64,000 nt of DNA from NCBI GenBank assembly GCA_026391315.1, contig JAPLDT010000009.1, positions 62,001 through 126,000 on the forward strand, read 5' to 3'. Position numbers and translations under genes: made by a program. Each line of letters starts with the position of its first letter. Within the stretch, counting starts at the first letter, position 1. This DNA is from Bacteroidia bacterium (GTDB lineage: Bacteria; Bacteroidota; Bacteroidia; Bacteroidales; Prolixibacteraceae). Shown here one piece after another: positions 15,437 to 25,024 of the stretch. The notes below the pieces were generated by a model. That model made no database searches. It was not told the DNA's origin and was given only the letters and a program-made list of their open reading frames with translations.

Positions 15437-18202
15437 TTACTGAATCATTTTGAAAGTATAGCTTCCCGAACCGATCCTGCAGAAATATTTACCATCCGCT
15501 GATTTTGAAAGAACCACATTTTTACCATTTTCAGTGACACCACCATCAGCTTTAACAGGGAAATAGACCGATGCCGTACTATTGGCTGGTATCTCGATCC
15601 GCATAATCAGTGAATTTTTCTCTCTGGTCCATTCACTTCTGATTCTGCCATAGGGTGAAAGATAGCTGGATTTTACCTGGCTGATATCTCCGACAATCTC
15701 AGGTCTGATCACGATATTTTTAAACGCCACGCTGCCGGGTTCCTGCTTGATTCCACCCAGGCCGGTATAAAACCACTCCATGAGATGGCCCAGCATCAAA
15801 TGGTTGTTGGAAACCTGTTCGAGCGCCGGCCATGATTCTGTCAAAGCCGTTGCTCCCTTTTTTAACTGAAACCCATATCCCGGAACATCATTTCTGAAAT
15901 TCATGTCGAACAAGAGCTGTGATGCACCACCCTCTTCCAATGCTTTGACCAAAAAATGAAAACCAATGTCGCCTGCAGTCAGAACGTTACCTGATTGTGA
16001 GATTGTTGATGTCAATTTTTTAAATACTTCATTTTTTTTATCCTCCTCCACCAATCCGACACACAATGGCATCGCCATGGCTGTCTGGCTACCGGTCGAA
16101 TAGATCTTGGTTTTTGGATCAAAGAACTTCGCATTGAAGGCCAATTTCACCTCTCCGGCCAATGCATCCATCTTTTTTGCATCTTCTTGCTTGTTACAAA
16201 TTCTCAACATTTTTGAAAGAAGACGGAGATCGTAATAATAGATGGCAGTTGCAGTTAGCGCATTTGGCGTAAGCTGGGCCTCTCCGAGGGATTTTGGCCC
16301 ATAATCAAACCAATCGCCAAGTCCGTGGCTGACAATATGATCCGTTGCTTTTGTACCGAGATAGTCAACGTATTTCTTCATCATCGGTAAGGCTTCATCC
16401 AGAATCGATCTGTCTCCATACCATTCCCAGAGCATCCAGGGCAAAATGACCGCAGCGCTCCCCCACTCCGGTGAATCCCTAAAACCACCGGTAAACGGAA
16501 CATATTCAGGCGCTATGTCCGGAACCAATCCATCACTGGTTTGTGCCTCAATCATGTCCCTGACCGCTTTTTGATAAAGTGAGTATAGGTCATAGTTGTA
16601 ATGCAGCGAAGCGCCCATCAGATAGGTTTGTTCGAGCCAGCCCAGTTTTTCGCGATGCGGACAATCCGTTACGACACTCTGGAGATTGCTGCGTACGGCC
16701 CAGTCAATCAATGTATAGATTTGGTTGAAAAGCTGATTGGAACAGCTAAATTCACCACTTTTAGGTGACGAATTGCAGGTATGCAGCATCATCAGCGAAA
16801 CCATTTTTGGTAAATCGGCTGATTCCACTTCATTTTCAGGAACTGCCCCTTCCACCATCGCATACCTGAAACCATAGTAGCTAAACTTTGGCTGCCAAAC
16901 CTCATTGCCATCCCCTTTCAAGGTATATGAATAATAATAGGGTGAGCCAGATGCCTTTTGATTGATCTCTTTATCCTTGGTTATCAGTTCGCCTGGGGTA
17001 ATTTTAATCACGGATCCCCTCTTCCCCTTGACTTTTAGTTCAATAATGCCAGAGCCATTCTGACCAAAATCATACAAATATCTTCCCTTCGAAAGTTTCT
17101 CAATCAGCTTTGGCTTGATGGTTTGATTGACCGTAACCGGATAGTCGGACTCAGGTTCCAATCTGCCGACAGGAACAGCGGCCGACAGGGCTTGCTGCCA
17201 TTTTGTATCATTGAATCCCGGCAGGTTCCACCCTTTTTGTTCCCTGGTAGCATCATAATCTTCACCGCCATAAATACTTGAATACAGTATGGGTGAAGCC
17301 TCGCATTTCCAGTCAGTTCCTGAAACAACATCCCGGTAGGTGCCATCCTTGAATTCAATTTTCAATCTGGATATCATTTTGGGATAACCATAGGCAATGA
17401 CCAGTTTTCTGTATCTTTCCCGGTTAACATTGTAAAATCCATTGCCCAACATGACGCCTATCACATTTCCACCCTTTTGCAACTGATTGGTAACATCATA
17501 GGAGTTGTACAAACACATTTTACTGTAATCAGTCCATCCGGGCGAAAGAAAGCTATTACCGGTCTTTATGCCATTGATGGCTGCTTCATATTGTCCCAAT
17601 CCGCTGATGTACAATGTAGCGCTCTTAACCTCCTTCTCAAGCGAGAACTCTTTTCTGAACATAGGAGGGATACTTCGTTCAACGCCTTTTGATCCAAGAT
17701 TATTTCCGAAGCCATGAATACCAGGAAAGACTTTCATCGAATCCGGAAGGTTTTTGAAGGCAATCCAATTGGCTTTTCCCCAGTCGGATGCAGACAAGAG
17801 TCCCATTTGGAACCAGGCAGTCTCACTCCAGTCCGACTCATTCCCGGCCTGATCCTTGATTCTTACTTTCCAAAAATACTTTTTTTCGGAGATAAGAGCC
17901 TCTCCGGCATAAGCAATCCGAATGGATGCATCCTCCTTAACAATTTTAGAATCCCAGCTATTCCCAATATTTTGCTCAAGCTTCTCCTTCGAGTCAGCCA
18001 CCAGAATATGGTAGTCCGACTGTTTTGTATCCCTGTTGCCGGAGCTAATCCACCAACTGAAATGTGGCCTCTTTTCAGCTACGGCCAACGGATTTACTTT
18101 TGATTCGCAACGCAGATTTGACACAGTAAGTTGATTCTCACCAAATAATAATGATCCTGTCAAAAGCAGAAAAATCGTCGAGTAGAATTTTAATGTCCTC
18201 AT
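15437..18202 (-). CDS. Secreted alpha-L-rhamnosidase (GH78)
   Basis: About 921 residues from the ATG at 18202; a TTG eight codons upstream is less likely because the signal peptide begins right at MRTLKFYSTIFLLLTG. The order is: N-terminal beta-sandwich (LTVSNLRCESKVNPLAV ... FSW), accessory domain with YISGLGQYEAAINGIKTG and SPGWTDYSKMCLYNSYDVT, the RYLYDFGQN region, then the (alpha/alpha)6 catalytic domain. That domain has VTDCPHREKLGWLEQTYLM and FRDSPEWGSAAVILPWMLWE, the acidic segments that carry the GH78 catalytic residues, and a C-terminal beta-domain. It removes terminal L-rhamnose from plant-type glycans such as rhamnogalacturonan. It forms a transcript with the exported lactonase. 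Confidence 0.93.
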   Translation of the reverse strand: MRTLKFYSTIFLLLTGSLLFGENQLTVSNLRCESKVNPLAVAEKRPHFSWWISSGNRDTKQSDYHILVADSKEKLEQNIGNSWDSKIVKEDASIRIAYAGEALISEKKYFWKVRIKDQAGNESDWSETAWFQMGLLSASDWGKANWIAFKNLPDSMKVFPGIHGFGNNLGSKGVERSIPPMFRKEFSLEKEVKSATLYISGLGQYEAAINGIKTGNSFLSPGWTDYSKMCLYNSYDVTNQLQKGGNVIGVMLGNGFYNVNRERYRKLVIAYGYPKMISRLKIEFKDGTYRDVVSGTDWKCEASPILYSSIYGGEDYDATREQKGWNLPGFNDTKWQQALSAAVPVGRLEPESDYPVTVNQTIKPKLIEKLSKGRYLYDFGQNGSGIIELKVKGKRGSVIKITPGELITKDKEINQKASGSPYYYSYTLKGDGNEVWQPKFSYYGFRYAMVEGAVPENEVESADLPKMVSLMMLHTCNSSPKSGEFSCSNQLFNQIYTLIDWAVRSNLQSVVTDCPHREKLGWLEQTYLMGASLHYNYDLYSLYQKAVRDMIEAQTSDGLVPDIAPEYVPFTGGFRDSPEWGSAAVILPWMLWEWYGDRSILDEALPMMKKYVDYLGTKATDHIVSHGLGDWFDYGPKSLGEAQLTPNALTATAIYYYDLRLLSKMLRICNKQEDAKKMDALAGEVKLAFNAKFFDPKTKIYSTGSQTAMAMPLCVGLVEEDKKNEVFKKLTSTISQSGNVLTAGDIGFHFLVKALEEGGASQLLFDMNFRNDVPGYGFQLKKGATALTESWPALEQVSNNHLMLGHLMEWFYTGLGGIKQEPGSVAFKNIVIRPEIVGDISQVKSSYLSPYGRIRSEWTREKNSLIMRIEIPANSTASVYFPVKADGGVTENGKNVVLSKSADGKYFCRIGSGSYTFKMIQ

Positions 18203-18286
18203 TTTGTATTGATTAACTTGTTGCAAATCCTGTCCAAAACCTGAAAGAGAATCTGGTTTTAAGCGTATAAAGTAACTAAATTTCTA

Positions 18287-18294
18287 TATTTTTG
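18287..18294 (+). promoter_or_regulatory. Possible -7 element upstream of the HExxH peptidase gene
   Basis: TATTTTTG matches TAnnTTTG and lies about 80 bp before the conserved leader of the 18462 gene. No clear -33 TTTG is present, so this is only a weak match. Confidence 0.3.
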
Positions 18295-18373
18295 TTTGTT
18301 TGGTATCTCTCTTTACCGGCAAAGATAAGCAGCAAACCATCATCAGAAGCAAAAAACAACTATATTCTAAACA

Positions 18374-18461
18374 ATGAAATACCCACGAGAAAATTTTCAC
18401 ACCAACCGAAAATGAATATCTGGGTATTCCATGTGGCCATTTAAAAACAAATTATATACAC
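18374..18461 (+). promoter_or_regulatory. Conserved 88-nt leader, second copy, before the HExxH peptidase gene
   Basis: ATGAAATACCCA (18374-18385) and TGGGTATTCCAT (18421-18432) pair with one mismatch. The 59-nt hairpin region and the 29 nt that follow it have the same lengths as the copy before tpx, and the stretch ACCGAAAATGA and the AAAAACAAATTATA run before the start are shared. The internal reading frame is MKYPRENFHTNRK, ending at the same TGA as in the tpx copy. The role is unknown; a common regulatory leader is the simplest reading. Confidence 0.6.
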
Positions 18462-20507
18462 ATGAAATACTTAATCCTCTTCTCAGCCATTATTTTGGCC
18501 GCTTGTAACTCAGATGTGAAAAAAGAACCCCTCCAAATGACCAATCTCAGACCAGCAGAAAACACCATTCATCTTGCAGTTGATTCCCTGATTCGCCTGC
18601 ATGGCGAAGCGCTTAGACTCTCCATTCAAAAAGGGGTCAAACATGTAGCTTCGCTCTGGACAACTGCCGATGGCAATGACCGCGATTTTGTCAATTTTTG
18701 CACTGCAAATTTCCTTGGAGATCCAAAGAAAAGAGATCTTCTGCTTGCGAAATTATCGACCTACCTTGAATCGCTCGGAGGTCATTTCAACAAGATTACC
18801 CTGGATCTTCGCCAAAACGTCGATCTCAACAATGGTGAGTTGCTTGAGATTGATAAGATATTCAGTGGTTACTCAGTAGGGGCCCACCTTCAGGATGATC
18901 TCTACAAAAATAAAATAGCGTTTGTGGTGGCCCTCAATTTTCCTTTTTACAGTTTGGAAGAGAAAGAAAAAGAGGGTAAAAACTGGAGTCGCGCCCAGTG
19001 GGCAGCGGTCCGTTTGGGCGATCAGTTTGTTTCGCGTATTCCGGCCGAAGTATCTCAGGCAGTAGCAAAAGCTGAAGCCGATGCTGACCTCTATATCGCG
19101 GAGTACAACATTCAAATGGGGTCCTTGCGAACGGAAGATAATGCACAGCTCTTTCCTGATAAGATGTCGTTGTTGTCGCATTGGAACCTTCGGGATGAGA
19201 TTAAAGCCGATTATGCCGATAGGGACAAGGGACTGGCCAAACAAAAAATGATCTACAATGTAATGCAACATATTATAAATCAAGATATTCCTGCTAAAGT
19301 TATAAATAATCCGGCCTACCTTTGGAAACCAGTATCCAATCAGGTAATGGAAAACAACAAGGTGATTTCATGCAGCCCGGAACCCAATAGCAGGTACCAG
19401 CAGATACTGAATAATTTTCATGCCCAGCAAGCTGTTGATACTTATGAGCCTGAGATGAACACCTTTATCAAAAGGAAATTCTTGGGAGAAATGGAGATTC
19501 CTGTAGAGCAGGTCGAGGAGCTCTTTGATCGCTACCTGAAATCGCCCCAACTGGCAAAAGTTGGACAAATTATCGAAGGAAGGATTGGTCGCAAATTGGA
19601 AGCATTCGATATCTGGTATGATGGATTCAAAGCAAGAAGCGAATTCCCTCAGGAGCAACTCAATGGGTTAACAACAAAAAAATACCCTGATCCGGCCGCA
19701 TTTGAAAAAGATATGCCAAATATGCTGGCTAAATTAGGCTGGAGCAAAGAGCGTGCGGCCTACCTGGCAAGTAAAATTGTGGTGGATCCTGCCAGAGGTT
19801 CGGGCCACGCCTGGGGTGCAGGGATGAAAGGTGAAAAAGCGCACCTGCGCACCAGAATTGCCCCCTCCGGCATGGATTACAAAGGATACAACATTGCAGT
19901 TCACGAATTTGGGCACAATGTGGAACAGACCGTTTCGCTCTATGATGTGGACTATTTCATGCTCAACGGTGTTCCCAATACTGCCTTTACCGAAGCGCTC
20001 GCATTCGTTTTTCAGAGTCGCGATCTCTCATTGCTTGGATTGTCCGGACAAAGCAAAGACATAAAGATGCTGAATAGCCTGGATGCCTCCTGGACTTTGA
20101 TGGAGATCATGGGCGTGGGATTGGTTGATATTCATACCTGGCAATGGATGTATGCCCATCCTGCTGCAACTTCAGAAGAGCTGAAAAACGCGGTCATACA
20201 AATTTCTAAAGATGTGTGGAACAGTTATTTTGCGGCGATCTTTGGCATAAAAGACCAACCTATTTTAGCCATTTATTCGCACATGATCTCCAACCCGCTC
20301 TATCTGGCTGCCTATTCCTACGGACAAATAATTGAATATCAAATCGAAGACTACCTGAAGGGAAAACAATTCTCAAATGAGATTGACCGTATCTATCAAC
20401 AAGGCAGATTGATTCCGCAAATTTGGATGCAGGGTGCAGTTGGTAACAAAATATCGGTGGATCCAATCCTGAAACAATTGGACGAAGTTTTGGCGAAAAC
20501 AAAATAG
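18462..20507 (+). CDS. HExxH zinc metallopeptidase lipoprotein
   Basis: 681 residues with a lipoprotein signal (MKYLILFSAIILAACNS, lipobox LAAC). The catalytic motif is VHEFGHNVEQ (His481, Glu482, His485), with a glutamate in FTEALAFVFQ (Glu511) placed as the third zinc ligand of a gluzincin. Upstream lies SGHAWGAGMKGEKAHLRTRI, probably near the active-site cleft. The long helical N-terminal part resembles M3/M49-type clan MA peptidases, but I cannot assign a family by eye. It should degrade peptides at the cell surface or in the periplasm. It shares a conserved leader with tpx and stands alone on the plus strand. Confidence 0.8.
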   Translation: MKYLILFSAIILAACNSDVKKEPLQMTNLRPAENTIHLAVDSLIRLHGEALRLSIQKGVKHVASLWTTADGNDRDFVNFCTANFLGDPKKRDLLLAKLSTYLESLGGHFNKITLDLRQNVDLNNGELLEIDKIFSGYSVGAHLQDDLYKNKIAFVVALNFPFYSLEEKEKEGKNWSRAQWAAVRLGDQFVSRIPAEVSQAVAKAEADADLYIAEYNIQMGSLRTEDNAQLFPDKMSLLSHWNLRDEIKADYADRDKGLAKQKMIYNVMQHIINQDIPAKVINNPAYLWKPVSNQVMENNKVISCSPEPNSRYQQILNNFHAQQAVDTYEPEMNTFIKRKFLGEMEIPVEQVEELFDRYLKSPQLAKVGQIIEGRIGRKLEAFDIWYDGFKARSEFPQEQLNGLTTKKYPDPAAFEKDMPNMLAKLGWSKERAAYLASKIVVDPARGSGHAWGAGMKGEKAHLRTRIAPSGMDYKGYNIAVHEFGHNVEQTVSLYDVDYFMLNGVPNTAFTEALAFVFQSRDLSLLGLSGQSKDIKMLNSLDASWTLMEIMGVGLVDIHTWQWMYAHPAATSEELKNAVIQISKDVWNSYFAAIFGIKDQPILAIYSHMISNPLYLAAYSYGQIIEYQIEDYLKGKQFSNEIDRIYQQGRLIPQIWMQGAVGNKISVDPILKQLDEVLAKTK

Positions 20508-20635
20508 ATATGAGTTAGAAAATTCAAGTATCAATGTATAGATCAGCGGCCACCCACTGACAAGGTAATTAGCGTTAATACTTTTTGACAGGCAAGATTG
20601 GCCTGATTGTACTAAATTGACGTTATGTGGAGTAT

Positions 20636-21133
20636 CTACTTCAATTTTTCGTAAGTTCTTCGCAAACTAATATTGCTTAATAAAATAAGCCTATTTTCAG
20701 TTAATTCTATAATTTGTTCTTCCCCTTCTCCAGCCATATATGTCATATGTATTATGATTTTACCACTTTTGAATTTTAGTTCAGGTACTGGTTGGCATGT
20801 AAGAATTTCAACTATATCACCCTTCTTCTTGCCGAGAATTTGGTATTTATTAAATTCTTGATATCCACCTCTTCCAAATTTATCAAAAGAAAGTTTAACT
20901 ACATCCAATCCATCTTTAGCTTCCGTCTTTACTGTCCTTCCACAAATTTTAGTAATTTCCATATACCTTTCACCAACAATTTTTTGTTCAATTGAAATAC
21001 TGTCTTTCTCAAAATTCTTTAATAACCACGTGCCTGTTAACTTTTTTGCAGTTTCAGACAATAATAATTGTTTATCAACCTGACTAAACGTCAAAGTTGG
21101 TACTAATAAAAGAATTATAAGTATTGCTTTCAT
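20636..21133 (-). CDS. Small secreted protein of unknown function, possibly lipocalin-like
   Basis: About 165 residues from the ATG at 21133 (MKAILIILLLVPTLTFSQ), which opens directly on a signal peptide; a start ten codons further upstream would put charged residues before it. The mature part begins VDKQLLLSETAKKLTGTWLLKNFEKDSIS and ends with alternating strands (IIELTENRLILLSNISLRRTYEKL). The L-x-GTWLL start and beta-rich tail are reminiscent of small Bacteroidota lipocalin-like proteins. No catalytic motif is visible. It lies 47 bp after the thioredoxin-like gene on the same strand and may be co-transcribed. Confidence 0.6.
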   Translation of the reverse strand: MKAILIILLLVPTLTFSQVDKQLLLSETAKKLTGTWLLKNFEKDSISIEQKIVGERYMEITKICGRTVKTEAKDGLDVVKLSFDKFGRGGYQEFNKYQILGKKKGDIVEILTCQPVPELKFKSGKIIIHMTYMAGEGEEQIIELTENRLILLSNISLRRTYEKLK

Positions 21134-21179
21134 TTCTAAATTGCCACATAATTCATCACTCATGTCTTATCATTCATGT

Positions 21180-21632
21180 CTATTTCAACAGTACTTCTTT
21201 TATCATCTTCTCAAACATGGCCCTGGTCTCCTCCTTGCTGGATGCAATACCACTGCTCATGGTTGGTTTTCCATTTTTAGGAACCCATAGAAAAGCCGGT
21301 ATGCCCTGGATATTAAAAGCGCCTGCCAGTTCCTTTTCCTCATCCGTATTGACCTTATAAAAGACTATTTGGTCCTTGTATTTGACTGCCAACTCTTCCA
21401 ATATTGGGGATGCCTGGCGGCAGGGGCCGCACCAGTCGGCATAAAAATCCACAATGCAAGGAAGGTTTCCACTGTATTTCCAGGTATTTGGGCTCTTTTC
21501 CAGGTTCATAATCTTTTGATAAAAATCTGCCTTGGTCAGTTTTTGAATGGAGATGTCAGCTGGATTTCCTGCATGCAGATTAACAAATGAAAATGCAAGG
21601 ACTACCGACATCAGAATCTTAATTTTTTTCAT
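21180..21632 (-). CDS. Exported thioredoxin-fold protein
   Basis: 150 residues with a signal peptide (MKKIKILMSVVLAFSFVNLHAG). The thioredoxin domain carries IVDFYADWCGPCRQASPILEEL with Cys68 and Cys71, KVNTDEEKELAGAFNIQGIPAFLWV with the cis-Pro loop (GIPAF), and a C-terminal helix. It should act as a periplasmic dithiol-disulfide oxidoreductase. The active site WCGPC is of the reducing thioredoxin type. It is divergent from corA across about 114 bp. Confidence 0.9.
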   Translation of the reverse strand: MKKIKILMSVVLAFSFVNLHAGNPADISIQKLTKADFYQKIMNLEKSPNTWKYSGNLPCIVDFYADWCGPCRQASPILEELAVKYKDQIVFYKVNTDEEKELAGAFNIQGIPAFLWVPKNGKPTMSSGIASSKEETRAMFEKMIKEVLLK

Positions 21633-21746
21633 CTTCTATTTTATTTGTGGCATTACCGGCTTCAAAGATTTGCTATTTTTATACGGAAAACTTCGAAACC
21701 GCATCCGGCATAAAAATAGGAATAAACAACATGTAGTTCTATCCTT

Positions 21747-22844
21747 ATGATGAAAAACAAGAATAAATTCAAAAAAATCGATGTTCATAAATTTGTGCCA
21801 AGGGTTGCGGCAAAAGATACACCACCCGGAACTTTACAGTATGTAGGAAAACCACGCACAGAACCTTGTAAAATTGAATTGATCGAGTACAACGAATCAG
21901 AGGCAGAAAAACACCATATCGAAGAACCTGAACAACTTTCAAGATTTCTTGAAACAGACAAGATTAAATGGATAAGGGTAACCGGTGTTCACCAACTTGA
22001 TATAGTTGCCCGTTTGGGTGAGATTTTTCAAATCAATCAACTTGACCTTGAGGACATTACCAATACGACACAAAGACCCCGCATGGAAGAGCGTGACAGT
22101 TATATTTTCCAGATATTTAATGCCTTGCTCATCAATCCGGAAGATAGGGATGTAACCATTGAGCAGGTTAGCCTTATCCTGGGTAAAAATTATGTTCTCT
22201 CCTTTCATGAAACGGAATCCCAATTATTTGACGGGCTTTTCAAAAGAATCCTTGTCAGCAAAGGAAGAATAAGAAAGATGAAAAGTGATTACCTTTCTTT
22301 TGCCCTTGCAGATGTCATGATAGATCAATATTTCCTCATCATCGAAGATATTGGAAACATCATAGAAACTACAGAAAGTGAGTTGATTGTGAATCCGGGA
22401 AGCGCCAATCAGGAGATTATCTACCGGATGAAGCGCCGATTGGTATATGTGGGAAAAACGATATGGCCTGTCAGGGAACTCATCAACAAAATGGAACGTT
22501 CGGACCATGAGTTGATCACGGAAGAGAGCCGAATCTATTTCAGAAATATTTACGACCATTCAGTCCAGATTATAGAGACCCTCGACAATTTACGCGATCT
22601 AACCTCAAGCATGATGGATCTTTACTTGTCAAGCGTAAGCCTCAAGCTGAATGAGATCATGAAAGTACTTACCATTTTCTCTGCTGTTTTTATTCCGCTA
22701 ACTTTTTTTGCAGGGGTTTATGGGATGAACTTTAAGTTTTTGCCGGAATTGGAATGGCAATGGGGATACCCTTTGTTTTGGTCTGTTTGTATTGGTTCCA
22801 CCATCTTGATGATCATCTATTTTAAGAGAAAAAAGTGGATGTAA
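21747..22844 (+). CDS. corA: CorA-family magnesium/cobalt transporter
   Basis: 365 residues. A large cytoplasmic N-terminal domain (EDITNTTQRPRMEERDSYIFQIFNAL) and a long charged helix are followed by two C-terminal membrane segments (about 303-325 and 337-356). The first segment ends in the selectivity motif YGMN, then FKFLPELEWQWGYP in the outer loop, as in CorA channels, which work as pentamers for Mg2+ uptake. Two ATG codons are adjacent at 21747 and 21750; either may be used. The gene stands alone and is followed by a palindromic repeat cassette. Confidence 0.95.
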   Translation: MMKNKNKFKKIDVHKFVPRVAAKDTPPGTLQYVGKPRTEPCKIELIEYNESEAEKHHIEEPEQLSRFLETDKIKWIRVTGVHQLDIVARLGEIFQINQLDLEDITNTTQRPRMEERDSYIFQIFNALLINPEDRDVTIEQVSLILGKNYVLSFHETESQLFDGLFKRILVSKGRIRKMKSDYLSFALADVMIDQYFLIIEDIGNIIETTESELIVNPGSANQEIIYRMKRRLVYVGKTIWPVRELINKMERSDHELITEESRIYFRNIYDHSVQIIETLDNLRDLTSSMMDLYLSSVSLKLNEIMKVLTIFSAVFIPLTFFAGVYGMNFKFLPELEWQWGYPLFWSVCIGSTILMIIYFKRKKWM

Positions 22845-22907
22845 ACAATGGATCATTGAATATGAACAGCTTAAATATTTAGCAATTTCTGAAAGGCTTT
22901 ATTTGTT

Positions 22908-23148
22908 TAACCTCTACGAGGTAAAGGGGTCTGAGGGGATTGATTTTTTACAATACTTTATCCGCTACGCGGAAGTTTCTCAGTTGTGTCTTAACTGACT
23001 TTAGGAAATTATTAAATTATTGTAATACAATTAGATCACAAAAATGTTCTTCCGCGTAGCGGATAAAGTATTGTAGAAAAAGTATGAGTCAATATTTTAT
23101 TTCCGCGTAGCGGATAAAGTATTTTTTTACCGGATAACAATGATTATT
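22908..23148. repeat. Intergenic palindromic cassette, copy 2 (GTAGCGGATAAAG family)
   Basis: Second copy of the element at 4929..5170, with the same order: CCTCTACGAGG, CTTTATCCGCTACGCGGAA, a variable centre, two inverted TTCCGCGTAGCGGATAAAG units, and AACAATGATTATT at the end. Only the palindromic units are well conserved; the sequence between them differs. It fills nearly all of the 327-bp gap between corA and the oxidoreductase gene, and its right end lies 23 bp before the oxidoreductase start. Any promoter of that gene must lie in or before the element. Confidence 0.8.
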
Positions 23149-23171
23149 AAATACAAAAAACAATTTTAACA

Positions 23172-24218
23172 ATGAAACCAATCGTAACAGCGCTTTGCTC
23201 CTTCGGCATGTCGGGCCAGGTATTTCACGGACCATCACTGAAAGTCCTGCCGCAATATAAAATTCACAAGATCCTGGAAAGAAATCACAGGAATTCAGAG
23301 AAACACTATCCACAGGCAACCATCGTAAATGACTTTGACAAGATTTTGCACGATCCTGTAATAGAACTGGTTATTGTCAACACTCCTGATTATCTGCATT
23401 TTGAAATGGCCAAAATGGCCATGGAGGCAGGCAAACACGTCGTAGTGGAGAAACCTTTTGCCAAAACAAGTGAAGAGGCTGCAAAGCTCATCGAAATTGC
23501 AAAGCGCAACGATGTTCTGATGACCGTTTACCAAAACCGCCGGTTGGACGGAGGCTTCCAAACTGTACAAAAAATTCTGGAAAATAAATTGTTGGGACGG
23601 GTTGTTGAATACGAATGTCACTACGACCGCTACCGCAACTTTATACAGGAAGGTTCATGGAAAGAGGACGGAGACGAACGGACCGGCGTCCTGTTCAATC
23701 TTGGTCCACACATAGTCGATCAGGCGTTGGTGCTTTTTGGCAAACCCAAAACGGTAACTGCCAACCTCTCGGTATTGAGGACAGGAGGCAGAACAACTGA
23801 TCAATTTCATATTCGCCTCCAGTACGAGGGATTTGTGGCGACCCTACGATGCTCCTACCTTGTCAGGGAGATGGGACCACAGTTTATCATCCATGGGACA
23901 GAAGGATCTTTTGTCAAAATGGCTTCCGATCCCCAGGAGGAGATGCTAAAGTTGCACAGGCTTCCTGATGAACCCGATTGGGGCAAGGAACCACCGAGCG
24001 ACTGGGGTAAACTGAATACCTCGATGAATGGCGCGCATTTTGATGGCAACATTGAGACCATTCCAGGAAATTATGCCAATTTCTACAAAGATCTTTATGA
24101 ATCCATCCGGAACGGAGCGGAATTAATGGTCAAGCCGGAAGAGGCCCTGATGACCATCCGAATTCTGGAAGCATGTCTGGTTAGCAACAGGGAGCAAAAA
24201 ACAATTCCGTTTATCTGA
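23172..24218 (+). CDS. Gfo/Idh/MocA-family NAD(P)-dependent oxidoreductase
   Basis: 348 residues, cytoplasmic. The N-terminal Rossmann part reads IVTALCSFGMSGQVFHGPSL, with VIELVIVNTPDYLHFEMAKMAMEAGKHVVVEKPFA. The EKPFA segment carries the conserved lysine and proline of the family. The C-terminal alpha/beta domain contains NLGPHIVDQALVLFGKP with the catalytic-type His. It most likely oxidises or reduces a sugar or cyclitol. The substrate cannot be read from the sequence. A second, distinct family member lies at 39544..40527. Confidence 0.9.
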   Translation: MKPIVTALCSFGMSGQVFHGPSLKVLPQYKIHKILERNHRNSEKHYPQATIVNDFDKILHDPVIELVIVNTPDYLHFEMAKMAMEAGKHVVVEKPFAKTSEEAAKLIEIAKRNDVLMTVYQNRRLDGGFQTVQKILENKLLGRVVEYECHYDRYRNFIQEGSWKEDGDERTGVLFNLGPHIVDQALVLFGKPKTVTANLSVLRTGGRTTDQFHIRLQYEGFVATLRCSYLVREMGPQFIIHGTEGSFVKMASDPQEEMLKLHRLPDEPDWGKEPPSDWGKLNTSMNGAHFDGNIETIPGNYANFYKDLYESIRNGAELMVKPEEALMTIRILEACLVSNREQKTIPFI

Positions 24219-24317
24219 CAAATATTGATTGTTGATTTTAGATTCACTCCGTTATCCTGGAGTAGAGTTGGTATTCAATGAACAAGTTTATAACTGAATT
24301 CCCGTAAGACCAGATAA

Positions 24318-24977
24318 ATGGATAATTACATTAATTTCCATACGCATAAACTATCAACCCAGGATGGAGTAATAACTGTATACAACCAATTACTGCATGA
24401 GGATGCCGGTATTCCAAAGCAATTATATTCTGCCGGACTCCATCCATGGCATGCAGATAAACTCTCTGCAGCAGAGCTCTCCAGAATATTGGATCTCCAT
24501 GGAAGCAGTTCAAATTTAGTTGCTTTGGGTGAAACCGGTTTGGATAAAGTTTGTAAGATACCCATTCAGTTGCAACAGGACATTTTTGAACTACAACTAA
24601 ATAAGGCCGTTATCCTGAGAAAGCCTGTAATTATTCACTGTGTGAAAGCATGGGAAGAGATGCTCGAAATTACCCGTCATTACCATATTCCCATGATTTT
24701 GCACGGATACAATGGCAGCGATCAATTGACTGCAAATCTGGTAAAAAGAGGATTTTTCTTTTCCATTGGACCGATGATTCTTAATCCCAATTCCAAAATT
24801 GGCCACGCAATACAGTTTATACCACTTTCATCCGTTCTCTGTGAAACTGATGAATCGGACCAGTCCATTCAGTCAGTTTACAATGCGGCAAGAGGTTATC
24901 TGAAAATAAAAGAGCCGGATTTTAGAAGAACCATAATTGAAAACTTTGTGAGATTGCGGAAGGAATGTGAAGCCTGA
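24318..24977 (+). CDS. TatD-family metal-dependent hydrolase
   Basis: 219 residues, a little shorter than the usual ~260 of TatD nucleases. Metal-site segments are visible in order: INFHTHK (His8, His10), LVALGETGLDK (the bridging Glu), KPVIIHCVKAWEEML, PMILHGYNGS and LCETDESD (the Asp at the C-terminal strand). These match the TIM-barrel amidohydrolase fold of TatD-type DNases. The protein is cytoplasmic. The coding end forms one arm of a terminator hairpin. The truncated length means that the substrate could differ from that of classic TatD. Confidence 0.85.
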   Translation: MDNYINFHTHKLSTQDGVITVYNQLLHEDAGIPKQLYSAGLHPWHADKLSAAELSRILDLHGSSSNLVALGETGLDKVCKIPIQLQQDIFELQLNKAVILRKPVIIHCVKAWEEMLEITRHYHIPMILHGYNGSDQLTANLVKRGFFFSIGPMILNPNSKIGHAIQFIPLSSVLCETDESDQSIQSVYNAARGYLKIKEPDFRRTIIENFVRLRKECEA

Positions 24978-25001
24978 TTTTTTTAAGGCTTCACATTTTC
25001 C
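24964..25001 (+). terminator. Terminator overlapping the end of the TatD-family gene
   Basis: AATGTGAAGCCT and AGGCTTCACATT form a perfect 12-bp stem with a 10-nt loop, followed by TTCCCATTTTTC. The left arm includes the last codons and stop of the gene. Confidence 0.75.
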
Positions 25002-25024
25002 CATTTTTCTGGCAAATTAAGAGA

